Positions 14,464 through 21,229 of a DNA stretch of 21,229 bases are shown here, piece by piece. The translations under genes were made by a program, and so were the position numbers. Each line of letters begins with the position of its first letter. The stretch's first letter is position 1. The notes under the pieces were generated by a model, which searched no databases, was not told the origin of the DNA, and saw only the letters and a program-made list of their open reading frames with translations. This stretch comes from Lachnospiraceae bacterium UBA1251 (GTDB taxonomy: Bacteria > Bacillota > Clostridia > Lachnospirales > Lachnospiraceae), in contig DBVZ01000126.1 in assembly GCA_002308255.1 (NCBI GenBank), positions 161 to 21,389 on the forward strand, written 5' to 3'.

Positions 14464-14469
14464 ATTATA
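14464..14469 (-). promoter_or_regulatory. Candidate promoter (-10 TATAAT) of the OYE-ADC unit
   Basis: A perfect TATAAT on the minus strand lies just after the hyuA terminator. The -35 region falls in that terminator stem and is poor (TGGTAT at 17 bases), so an activator may be needed. The expected start is near 14457, giving a leader of about 100 bases. Confidence 0.5.
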
Positions 14470-14480
14470 CAAAATCGGGC

Positions 14481-14512
14481 AAAAAAATACCACCTGCAGA
14501 AGGTGGTATTTT
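14481..14512 (-). terminator. Intrinsic terminator after the hydantoinase gene
   Basis: On the minus strand a perfect 12-bp stem (AAAATACCACCT with AGGTGGTATTTT; plus 14501-14512 and 14484-14495) closes a five-base loop and runs into seven T in all. It lies about 50 bases beyond the stop codon at 14565 and insulates the OYE-ADC unit. Confidence 0.92.
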
Positions 14513-14564
14513 CGTTCTTATAAAAGATTTTCACGGAACGGGCACGGCTCTTTTCTGTCCTGTT

Positions 14565-16610
14565 TCACGACAGCGTAGCCTGTGCCGAAAGCTTCACTTC
14601 AAAAAGGATTCCCGTGGGAATATGTCCGAACCGGTTCTCCTCTTCCGCTATGCTGATCTTCGGATCGTCCCCGATCCCGAGGAGCTTCGCCCTTCTGCGG
14701 ATCATGCGTTCAATGACTTCTCTTCCGAACGCGACCGCTTCTTCCTGTTCCGCAAAACGATACTCTTTTCCGTCCTCGTAGAGTACGAACCCGATAAATT
14801 CCGCGCCGGCATACTCCGCTTTTACGATCAGTTCACAGTGTGCGATGACGCGGCTCGCCGCGGCACCGACGGCATTTGCGACGCCTGCGTGTTCCGGGAT
14901 CGCGGCTCTCGTTCCGAGAAGCGCGGCGACACGCGGAAGAAAAACGTGGATCGGAGCTCCCACGCCGATCAAAGGATACGCTGTCGTAAGAAACAGTTCT
15001 GCCGTATTTCCGGACGCGCCGTTCCCTGCCCCGGATTCCTCCTGCCGGCTTCTGTTCTCTCTCTCCTTCGCCTGCTCATAACAGGAATCGAGCATGGGAG
15101 TGAGAAGCTCTTTCGACTTCCAGGCTTCCTCTTTCGGAAACTGCTGCTGCAGGATCACGCGTCCGATGCTGTGGTACATTCTTCTGCAGACCATATCGTA
15201 CACGAGATCCGGAATGTCCTCTGCTTTTTCGCGGATATTCGCGGCAAGGCACTTTAAGCCGGCTTTCGCAGCCGTACCGTCGTAGAGGGTGAAGTCGCCC
15301 TTCAGGATCATCATATCCGTCGGCGTAAGTCCGCTCTTGATGATCACGCCGTCATTTTCAAGGCGCTCCGTGTTCATCAGTTTCGGATACAGATTCATTC
15401 GTTCCGCCAGTTCCGTCGTGATCAGAGGCTTCTCTTTCAGTTCCCTGCAGATCCGCTGCTCATACTCCGTATACCCTGTTTTGTCCGAAATATCCCGCAG
15501 AAGCACATAGAACTCATGGAGCCAGCAGGCGGAATACCGCCTTTCCATGGCAAGCCTCTCGAGATCCGGCACGACATGGTCATACTGGGACGCCAGCACG
15601 GAGAGAGGGATCACTCGAACCTTATCGAGATACAGCTTCTCGTCCCGGTATCGGACCGCGCTGTCTCCTCCGAGGCCGACGGTGTCGACGTACAGTCCCT
15701 CCACCATGGTCTTCCACTGACCGATCCGGATCCCGCCCTTTGCGGCGACGGGGATCTTGTTCCGAACGACGGCGATGTCCGTCGTTGTACCTCCCATGTC
15801 GACGATAATGCCGTCGTCCTCCCCGGCCAGCTCGCAGCCCCCGACGACGGATGCCGCCGGACCGCACAGGATCGTCTCGACCGGGAACAGTTTCGCGGTC
15901 TCCTCCGGCATCATTGTCCCGTTGGAGCGCACGATGGACATCGGAATGTTCAGATTTCTCTGTTTCATGACATTCCGGACAGCCGTCATGAATTCGGTAA
16001 TAATAGGGATCAGCCGGGCGTTCAGCATCGTTCCGGCGCACGTTTTCAGGATATCCACCTCATTGGAGATATCAAAAGAAATGGTGATCGGAAGGTCGAG
16101 TTCTTCTCCCAGGATCTTCTGCGCCGTCAGTTCGAACCGGCCTCCGTTGGCCCTCGGGTGTTTCTGCACGATTCCTATGGAATCGCAGTCGGCAAAGTAC
16201 TCCGGCGCCCTCCTGCGCAGGTCCTCCCAGTCCGGATCGAAGGGATGGGAATACAGCCGCTCGACTTTCGCGTCGAGCACAATAAATCTCGTCCTGTCCT
16301 TCAGACCGTAGGACGCATAAATATCCTTCAGATGGTCCATCAGTCCCTCATCAAATCCGATCATGAGGAGCTTGGCCCTCGCCCCTTTGTTCTCCAGGCA
16401 GGCATTGGTCGCCAGCGTTGTGGAGAGAGCGATCATTTCCGCCTGCCGGATAAGTTCCGGAGGCAGTTCATCCAGCGCGTTTCCGATTCCGGTCTCAAGA
16501 TTCTGTTTGGTCGTGAGTGCCTTGCCGGCGGCAATGATCTCTCTGGTGTCAAAATCATAGATGACCGCATCCGTACAGGTCCCGCCTGTGTCAATTCCGA
16601 TTCCGAGCAT
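14565..16610 (-). CDS. Hydantoinase/oxoprolinase family protein (HyuA-type)
   Basis: This 681-residue protein matches HyuA/oxoprolinase-type subunits, which use ATP to open or activate cyclic amides such as hydantoins and 5-oxoproline; acetone carboxylase subunits are related. The N-terminal ATP-binding motif of the actin-like fold is GIGIDTGGTCTDAV (3-16). STTLATNACLENKGA (63-77) is the family's second conserved block, LCGPAASVVGG (248-258) and DMGGTTTDIA (271-280) the phosphate-binding loops. Its partner HyuB is not adjacent, nor anywhere in the window. The ATG at 16610 has a GGGGAT-like site. It is separated from pgi by 125 bases that hold a hairpin without a clear promoter. The family is secure; the substrate is not known. 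Confidence 0.9.
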   Translation of the reverse strand: MLGIGIDTGGTCTDAVIYDFDTREIIAAGKALTTKQNLETGIGNALDELPPELIRQAEMIALSTTLATNACLENKGARAKLLMIGFDEGLMDHLKDIYASYGLKDRTRFIVLDAKVERLYSHPFDPDWEDLRRRAPEYFADCDSIGIVQKHPRANGGRFELTAQKILGEELDLPITISFDISNEVDILKTCAGTMLNARLIPIITEFMTAVRNVMKQRNLNIPMSIVRSNGTMMPEETAKLFPVETILCGPAASVVGGCELAGEDDGIIVDMGGTTTDIAVVRNKIPVAAKGGIRIGQWKTMVEGLYVDTVGLGGDSAVRYRDEKLYLDKVRVIPLSVLASQYDHVVPDLERLAMERRYSACWLHEFYVLLRDISDKTGYTEYEQRICRELKEKPLITTELAERMNLYPKLMNTERLENDGVIIKSGLTPTDMMILKGDFTLYDGTAAKAGLKCLAANIREKAEDIPDLVYDMVCRRMYHSIGRVILQQQFPKEEAWKSKELLTPMLDSCYEQAKERENRSRQEESGAGNGASGNTAELFLTTAYPLIGVGAPIHVFLPRVAALLGTRAAIPEHAGVANAVGAAASRVIAHCELIVKAEYAGAEFIGFVLYEDGKEYRFAEQEEAVAFGREVIERMIRRRAKLLGIGDDPKISIAEEENRFGHIPTGILFEVKLSAQATLS

Positions 16611-16679
16611 AGTGATCCCCGTTCTTTATTATTGATCTTTGTTCGGACCGTACAGCTCCGCACACGCTCCCGGTCAGAA

Positions 16680-16703
16680 GGGACGCTGCCCGAGCAGCGT
16701 CCC
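16680..16703 (-). terminator. Hairpin after pgi, possible terminator
   Basis: GGGACGCTGC and GCAGCGTCCC form a perfect 10-bp stem with a four-base loop, 33 bases past the pgi stop. On the minus strand only TTCTG follows, so the U-tract is weak; read-through into the hydantoinase gene is possible. Confidence 0.45.
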
Positions 16704-16735
16704 GCAGGTAAAAGCATTCTTTTTCTTACAGATGA

Positions 16736-18316
16736 TCAGATCCCGAGCAGCTCGCTGTAGACAGCCAGCGCGCCGTCCGTCTCATGGGCGAGAACGCGTT
16801 TCGCAAGGACTTTGCCGAGCTGTACGCCTTCCTGGTCGAAGCTGTTCACGTTCCACACAAAGCCCTGGAACATGACTTTGTTCTCGAAATGCGCGAGAAG
16901 CGCGCCGAGGGTCTTCGGTGTCAGCTGATCGCCGATGATGATGCTGGAGGGACGTCCTCCGTCGAAATATTTATTCCTGTCCTCGTCGTCCTTGCCGCAG
17001 GCAAACGCGACGATCTGTGCCGCGACGTTGGCGCCGAGCTTCTGCTGGCTCGTGCTGCCCTGGATCACGACGTCCGTGCCGAGCTGGCTCTTCTTAAATC
17101 CGACAAACTGCAGCGGGACGATATTCGTTCCCTGGTGCAGCAGCTGATAGAACGAGTGCTGGCCGTTCGTTCCGGGTTCGCCGAAGATCACCGGACCTGT
17201 CGCATAGTCCACCGGTTCGCCGAAACGGTTCACCGATTTGCCGTTGGATTCCATGTCGAGCTGCTGCAGATGCGCCGGGAAGCGGGCAAGTGCCTGCGAA
17301 TACGGCAGCACCGCAGTGGACGGATATCCGAGCACATTTCTCTCATAGACGCCGATCAGCGCATCCAGCATGGACGGGTTTTTGCGGACATCCGGCTCTT
17401 TGGCGGTCGCGTCCGCCGCCGCGGCGCCTTCCAGGAACTGCGCGAAGACATCCGGACCGAAGGCCAGAGAAAGGACCGCGCCGCCGACCGCGGAGGTCGA
17501 AGAGTAACGTCCGCCGATGTAGTCATCCATAAAGAACGCCGCGAGATAATCCGCGCTCTTCGCGAGAGGAGAGGTCTCACTCGTGACGGCGATCATATGC
17601 TTCGAGGGATCCAGTCCGGCCTTAGTCAGGGCGTCTTTCACGAAGGACTCGTTGGTCAGGGTCTCCAGCGTCGTGCCCGATTTGGATACCAGGATAAAGA
17701 CGGCGTGCGCCGCATCGACACCGTTCAGAACACCGGCCGCGTCGTCCGGGTCCACGTTGCTGATGAATTTGGCTTCCATCTTGAAATGGCCGGTCACTTT
17801 CGCCCAGTTCTCAAGGGCAATGTACATGGCTCTCGGACCGAGGTCGCTGCCGCCGATGCCGATCTGGACCGCCTGCGTGAATTTTTCGCCTTTTTCGTTG
17901 GCGATCTCTCCGCTGTGGACCTTCTCGGCAAATGCCGCGATCTTTTCCTGCTGTTCCACATAGAAAGCGCGCTTGTCAACGCCGTCCGCGACGACCGCAT
18001 TTCCAAGCTGGCCTCTCGTCAGCTGGTGCAGGACAAGGCGTTTCTCACCGGTATTGATCACTTCGCCGTTATACAGCGCTTCATACTTCGCGCCGAGCTG
18101 CGCCTCTTCGGCGAGTTCCGTCAGCGCGTCGATGATCTTATCGTCGACCGCTTTTGCGGCATAATTGTAAGCCAGCCCTTCCGCCATCGGCACGCAGTAC
18201 TTTCTGACTCTTTCCGCGCCGCTCTCTCCGGCCATGACTTCCTTGAGGCAGACTTTTTCGCATTCTTTCACTTTTTCAAAAGACGCCAGTTCATTCAGAT
18301 TCTTCCACGTTATCAT
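16736..18316 (-). CDS. pgi: Glucose-6-phosphate isomerase
   Basis: This enzyme interconverts glucose 6-phosphate and fructose 6-phosphate in glycolysis and gluconeogenesis. The 526-residue product carries both PGI signatures: DYIGGRYSSTSAVG in the middle and NSFDQEGVQLGK near the end, the latter with the catalytic lysine region. SKSGTTLET is the phosphate-binding loop and GEPGTNGQHSFYQ has the catalytic glutamate and histidine neighbourhood. The ATG at 18316 is chosen because AGAGG lies nine bases upstream; ATG codons at 18322 and 18361 are in frame but worse placed. The gap to ahcY is 110 bases with a GC-rich hairpin, so it may be transcribed separately. It seems to be a housekeeping gene with no obvious link to its neighbours. 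Confidence 0.96.
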   Translation of the reverse strand: MITWKNLNELASFEKVKECEKVCLKEVMAGESGAERVRKYCVPMAEGLAYNYAAKAVDDKIIDALTELAEEAQLGAKYEALYNGEVINTGEKRLVLHQLTRGQLGNAVVADGVDKRAFYVEQQEKIAAFAEKVHSGEIANEKGEKFTQAVQIGIGGSDLGPRAMYIALENWAKVTGHFKMEAKFISNVDPDDAAGVLNGVDAAHAVFILVSKSGTTLETLTNESFVKDALTKAGLDPSKHMIAVTSETSPLAKSADYLAAFFMDDYIGGRYSSTSAVGGAVLSLAFGPDVFAQFLEGAAAADATAKEPDVRKNPSMLDALIGVYERNVLGYPSTAVLPYSQALARFPAHLQQLDMESNGKSVNRFGEPVDYATGPVIFGEPGTNGQHSFYQLLHQGTNIVPLQFVGFKKSQLGTDVVIQGSTSQQKLGANVAAQIVAFACGKDDEDRNKYFDGGRPSSIIIGDQLTPKTLGALLAHFENKVMFQGFVWNVNSFDQEGVQLGKVLAKRVLAHETDGALAVYSELLGI

Positions 18317-18391
18317 TTTCATTTTCCTCTCTGAAATGATCTCCCAAACATCCTGTTTCATCTATACTGCATTTTTTCAGTATCCCGTTAA

Positions 18392-18411
18392 CCCGGAGAC
18401 GGTTCTCCGGG
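18392..18411 (-). terminator. GC-rich hairpin after ahcY, possible terminator
   Basis: CCCGGAGA and TCTCCGGG pair perfectly around a four-base loop, 16 bases past the ahcY stop. The following minus-strand bases (TTAACGGG) are not U-rich, so termination would be partial at best. Confidence 0.4.
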
Positions 18412-18426
18412 GATCCGCAGCCGCCT

Positions 18427-19680
18427 TTATACTTCCCAGCTGCTGAGGTATTCCTTCTGCGTCTCCGTCAGCGCATCGACCTCGTAGCCCATCGCGCGGA
18501 GCTTCCTCGTCGCCACGATCCGGTCGATCTCCTCCGGAACCGTGATCGTCATGCCGCCGGGTTCCCGTTTTTCCCTGTGCTCCGCAAGATATGCGGAACA
18601 AAGAGCCTGGATCGCGAAGCTCATGTCCATGATCTCCGCCGGATGGCCGTCCCCCGCGGCGAGATTGACGAGACGCCCTTCCCCGATCACATTGACGGAT
18701 CTGCCGTTTTCAAGGAAGTATCCCATGATGTTCTCTCTTCTCTCTTCCTTGCGGACAGCCGCTTTCTCGAGCTCCTCCATATTGACTTCGACGTTGAAGT
18801 GTCCGGCGTTGCACAGGATCACGTTGTCTTTCATCTTCAGGATGTGCTCCATCGTGATGACATCCCTGCAGCCGGTGACCGTCACGAAAATATCTCCGAT
18901 CGGCGCCGCGTCCTCCATTTTCAGGACGCCGTAGCCGTCCATGACTGCCTCACAGGCTTTGACCGGATCGATCTCGGTAATATAAACGTGCGCGCCGAGC
19001 GCTTTCGCCCGCATCGCGACGCCTTTTCCGCACCAGCCGTAGCCGGAGACCACGACGTTTTTGCCGGCAACGATCAGATTGGTCGCCTTATTGATCGCGT
19101 TCCAGACCGACTGGCCGGTGCCGTAGCGGTTGTCGAACAGGAATTTGCACTGCGCGTTGTTGACGAGCATCATCGGGAATTTCAGCTCCCTGTCGCGGTT
19201 CATCGCGATCAGACGGATGATGCCGGTCGTGGTCTCCTCGCAGCCGCCGATCACTCCCGGGATCAGCTCCTGATAGTCCTTATGCATCATGTTGACGAGA
19301 TCTCCCCCGTCGTCAATGATGATATTCGGTCCGACTTCGAGCACGCGGCTCAGATGATGATTGTATTCCTCCGGCGTCGAAGCGTGCCAGGCATATACAT
19401 GCACGCCCCGGGAAGCGAGTCCCGCCGCCACGTCATCCTGCGTCGAGAGGGGATTGCTCCCGGTCGCGTAGACATCGGCGCCGCCGCTCTGAAATACCGT
19501 CGCAAGATAGGCCGTTTTCGCCTCGAGATGGATCGACATCGCCACTTTCAGGCCTTCAAACGGCTTCGTCTTCTTAAAATCCTCTTCAATGCTCCGCAGC
19601 ACCGGCATATGACTGTAGACCCAGTCGATCTTCCTGTTTCCGGACGGCGCCAGCGAGGCATCGCGGATTTCATTGTCCAT
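18427..19680 (-). CDS. ahcY: S-adenosylhomocysteine / S-inosylhomocysteine hydrolase
   Basis: SahH splits S-adenosylhomocysteine, or in some lineages S-inosylhomocysteine, to homocysteine and a nucleoside with a tightly bound NAD. NPLSTQDDVAAGL and EETTTG (148-153) belong to the substrate site, K179 and D183 fit the catalytic Lys-Asp pair, and VVVSGYGWCGKGVA (209-222) is the NAD-binding loop. CNAGHFNVEV lies in the distal NAD region. The DNRYGTGQS box and the 417-residue length point to the Thermotoga/archaeal type, not the longer common bacterial type with a C-terminal KxxxYRY tail. The ATG at 19680 follows AAGGAGGA; a GTG-initiated extension to 19737 has no such site and is rejected. The SAH deaminase gene lies 62 bases upstream on the same strand, so they likely act in sequence. 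Confidence 0.93.
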   Translation of the reverse strand: MDNEIRDASLAPSGNRKIDWVYSHMPVLRSIEEDFKKTKPFEGLKVAMSIHLEAKTAYLATVFQSGGADVYATGSNPLSTQDDVAAGLASRGVHVYAWHASTPEEYNHHLSRVLEVGPNIIIDDGGDLVNMMHKDYQELIPGVIGGCEETTTGIIRLIAMNRDRELKFPMMLVNNAQCKFLFDNRYGTGQSVWNAINKATNLIVAGKNVVVSGYGWCGKGVAMRAKALGAHVYITEIDPVKACEAVMDGYGVLKMEDAAPIGDIFVTVTGCRDVITMEHILKMKDNVILCNAGHFNVEVNMEELEKAAVRKEERRENIMGYFLENGRSVNVIGEGRLVNLAAGDGHPAEIMDMSFAIQALCSAYLAEHREKREPGGMTITVPEEIDRIVATRKLRAMGYEVDALTETQKEYLSSWEV

Positions 19681-19742
19681 ATTTTCGTATTCCTCCTTCT
19701 TCTGTTTCATTCCCTGCTGATATCTTTTCTCAAACACGGACC

Positions 19743-21017
19743 TCAGAATGAGTCCGTGATCTTTTCGATCTCAAACCGGAGCCGCTCCTCGTCGATCGTG
19801 AGCAGTTCCCTGTTTCTCATAACGATCTTCCCGTCGATGACGGAATCCGTCACTTCCGTTCCCGTCGCGGAATACACCAGTGCCGAAGCGATGTCAAAGT
19901 TCGGCAGCATGTTCGGCGCGGTCTCGTCGACAAGGATCAGGTCGGCCTTTGCGCCGGGTTCGATCCGTCCTGCCGTATCCCCGAATCCCGCCGCTCTTGC
20001 GCCGTTTTCGGTGGCGATCTTCAGAGTTTCCTTCGCGCCGAGTACGACAGAGTCCTGTTCGACGCCCTTCTGCATGAGAGAAAGAAGGTGCATCGCCGTG
20101 AACATGTTCTGCGTGTTGTCGCTCGCCGCGCCGTCCGTGCCGAGGGCGACGTCGATCCCCTCGCGGAGCATCCTCGCCACCGGCGCGAACCCGTTGGCAA
20201 GCTTCGCGTTGCTCGCCGGATTCGTGACGACGTGGACATTCGGCCTCGCAAGCAGTTTATAGTCCTCCTCCGCGAGCCAGACGCAGTGCGCGATCGTGAT
20301 CTCGTGGTCCAGAAGCCCCAGCTCATGCAGATACCGCACCGGCGTCATGCCGTGCTCTTTCATGCAGTCATCGAACTCTTTTTTCGTCTCCGACAGATGC
20401 GTCGTGATCGGAAGTCCCTTTTCCCTCGCGACATCCAGCGTAAAGCGCAGGACGTCCTCGCTGCAGGTGTAGATGGCGTGCGCGCTCACCATAAACGTCG
20501 CGTTGGAGCCGGTCTCCCGGGCATACTCCATGGTCTCGAGGGCTTCCCTCCAGCGCCGGACGACTCCTTCCTCCGTGCGCACGCTGCCGACCAGGCCTCT
20601 CGAGATGACCGGGCGGATCCCGGCGTCCCGGGCCGCCATGACACAGCTTTTCGTGAACATCTGCTGGTCGAGAAATGCTGTCGTCCCCGTGCGGATCATC
20701 TCCGCGAAGTTCAGCATATCCCCCCAGTAGCACTGTTCCGCCGTCAGCTCATCCTCGATCGGGAGGATCCGCTCGAACAGCCAGGTCTGAAACGGCACGT
20801 CGTCCGCGAAATTGCGGAAAAGAGACATATAGACATGCGTATGCGCATTTATAAGTCCGGGCATCAGCGTCCTGTGCGACGCGTCGATCACGGTGTCCGC
20901 CCGGAAACCCTCCGGGGCATTTCCGACGGCGGCGATCTCATTTCCCTCTATATAAACATTTTTCCGGACTTTTCTGTCATCGTATAATAGATGCGCATTC
21001 TGTATGCAGATTCCCAT
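19743..21017 (-). CDS. mtaD: S-adenosylhomocysteine/5'-methylthioadenosine deaminase
   Basis: This is an amidohydrolase-fold deaminase of 424 residues, the family that converts SAH to S-inosylhomocysteine and 5'-methylthioadenosine to methylthioinosine, releasing ammonia. Metal ligands are visible in order: H59 and H61 (NAHTHVYMS), H207 (TTHLSET, with E210 as the likely proton shuttle), H244 (TIAHCVWL) and D295 (LGTDGAASDN). The N- and C-terminal beta segments form the usual small composite sandwich domain. Related enzymes include chlorohydrolases and guanine deaminase; the pairing with ahcY favours SAH as the substrate here. The site before the ATG at 21017 is weak (AGAGACAG). It lies 37 bases behind the truncated gene at the window's edge, which suggests an operon that begins outside. 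Confidence 0.92.
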   Translation of the reverse strand: MGICIQNAHLLYDDRKVRKNVYIEGNEIAAVGNAPEGFRADTVIDASHRTLMPGLINAHTHVYMSLFRNFADDVPFQTWLFERILPIEDELTAEQCYWGDMLNFAEMIRTGTTAFLDQQMFTKSCVMAARDAGIRPVISRGLVGSVRTEEGVVRRWREALETMEYARETGSNATFMVSAHAIYTCSEDVLRFTLDVAREKGLPITTHLSETKKEFDDCMKEHGMTPVRYLHELGLLDHEITIAHCVWLAEEDYKLLARPNVHVVTNPASNAKLANGFAPVARMLREGIDVALGTDGAASDNTQNMFTAMHLLSLMQKGVEQDSVVLGAKETLKIATENGARAAGFGDTAGRIEPGAKADLILVDETAPNMLPNFDIASALVYSATGTEVTDSVIDGKIVMRNRELLTIDEERLRFEIEKITDSF

Positions 21018-21054
21018 AGCTGTCTCTTATGTGCCGTCCTTTCTGTCCTTTTTT

Positions 21055-21229
21055 TCAGTCGTTGTCTTCGTATTTTGTAATCAGATCGTTCAGTTCGTCA
21101 AGCATATTTCCGACTTCCTTCTTCGAACGCCCCTTCATAGAGTTGACGAGCGTCCAGAGCTTCCTCGCCGCATCGACGAGTCTCGCGTACACGGAAACCG
21201 GATTCCGGATCATCGCGGGGTTCGGTGCC
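21055..21229 (-). CDS. Unidentified protein, C-terminal 57 residues, truncated by window end
   Basis: The minus-strand frame is open from the window's right edge to a TGA at 21055-21057. The visible tail is basic and then acidic: APNPAMIRNPVSVYARLVDA, followed by an amphipathic helix (EVGNMLDELNDLITKY) and the end EDND. No start with a ribosome binding site is visible inside, so the gene most likely begins outside the window. I do not recognise the family. It is first in line before mtaD and ahcY and may belong to the same operon. Confidence 0.5.
   Translation of the reverse strand, partial: APNPAMIRNPVSVYARLVDAARKLWTLVNSMKGRSKKEVGNMLDELNDLITKYEDND

Noticed and set aside
14565..16610. Idea that the HyuA-type ATPase is the missing activator of the dehydratase pair
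   Set aside because: Dehydratase activators are about 260 residues with a bridging [4Fe-4S] cluster between two subunits; this protein is 681 residues with HyuA motifs, and it lies more than 8 kb away on the other strand.
16784..18334. 516-codon plus-strand frame opposite pgi
   Set aside because: Antisense of a complete glucose-6-phosphate isomerase gene; no motifs of its own.
18361..18391. Possible minus-strand promoter for pgi (TTAACG with AGTATA or TATAGA)
   Set aside because: The hexamers match poorly, and the spacing is either 19 bases for the better -10 or 17 for a poor one; not strong enough to list.
18577..20262. 561-codon plus-strand frame spanning ahcY and part of mtaD
   Set aside because: It crosses two well-supported genes on the other strand and has shadow-frame composition.

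Overview
The window looks like a chromosomal segment of a GC-rich, strictly anaerobic Firmicute of the class Clostridia. Supporting signs are near-consensus AGGAGG ribosome binding sites, sigma-A type promoters, compact U-tailed terminators, a 2-hydroxyacyl-CoA dehydratase family pair, a multidomain NADH:flavin oxidoreductase, and an SAH hydrolase of the Thermotoga/archaeal type. No species is assigned. No rRNA, tRNA, CRISPR array, insertion sequence or phage gene was seen.

Left part (1-6235). The 3' part of a DapF-fold racemase converges with greA and a small conserved-looking gene; the two converging units share a bidirectional terminator. The greA unit has a strong promoter followed at once by an intrinsic-terminator hairpin, which suggests attenuation. 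On the plus strand follow a 3-hydroxyacyl-CoA dehydrogenase, then a two-gene operon of 2-hydroxyacyl-CoA dehydratase family subunits, with its own promoter and a small palindrome over the -35 box. A 56-residue single-pass membrane protein ends this part.

Middle part (6235-9316, minus strand). An HTH-Uma2 nuclease-fold fusion gene and an S9 family serine peptidase gene form a two-gene operon behind a near-consensus promoter.

Right part (9316-21229, all minus strand). In transcription order these are: an unidentified gene running off the window, an SAH/MTA deaminase (mtaD), an SAH hydrolase (ahcY), glucose-6-phosphate isomerase (pgi), a HyuA-type hydantoinase/oxoprolinase, and after a strong terminator a new unit. 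That unit encodes an Old Yellow Enzyme/2,4-dienoyl-CoA reductase-like protein with an acetoacetate-decarboxylase-like domain fused at its C-terminus, a metal-dependent cyclase-family hydrolase, and a protein joining half a macrodomain to a shortened ADP-ribosylglycohydrolase domain.

Most notable content: (a) the OYE-ADC fusion next to a cyclase-family hydrolase, read here as a possible reduce / decarboxylate-or-aldol / ring-open module for a cyclic enone-type substrate; (b) the half-macro-ADPRH fusion lacking expected metal-binding motifs; (c) the deaminase-SahH pair, which fits S-adenosylhomocysteine disposal through S-inosylhomocysteine. All functional links are inferred from motifs and gene order.
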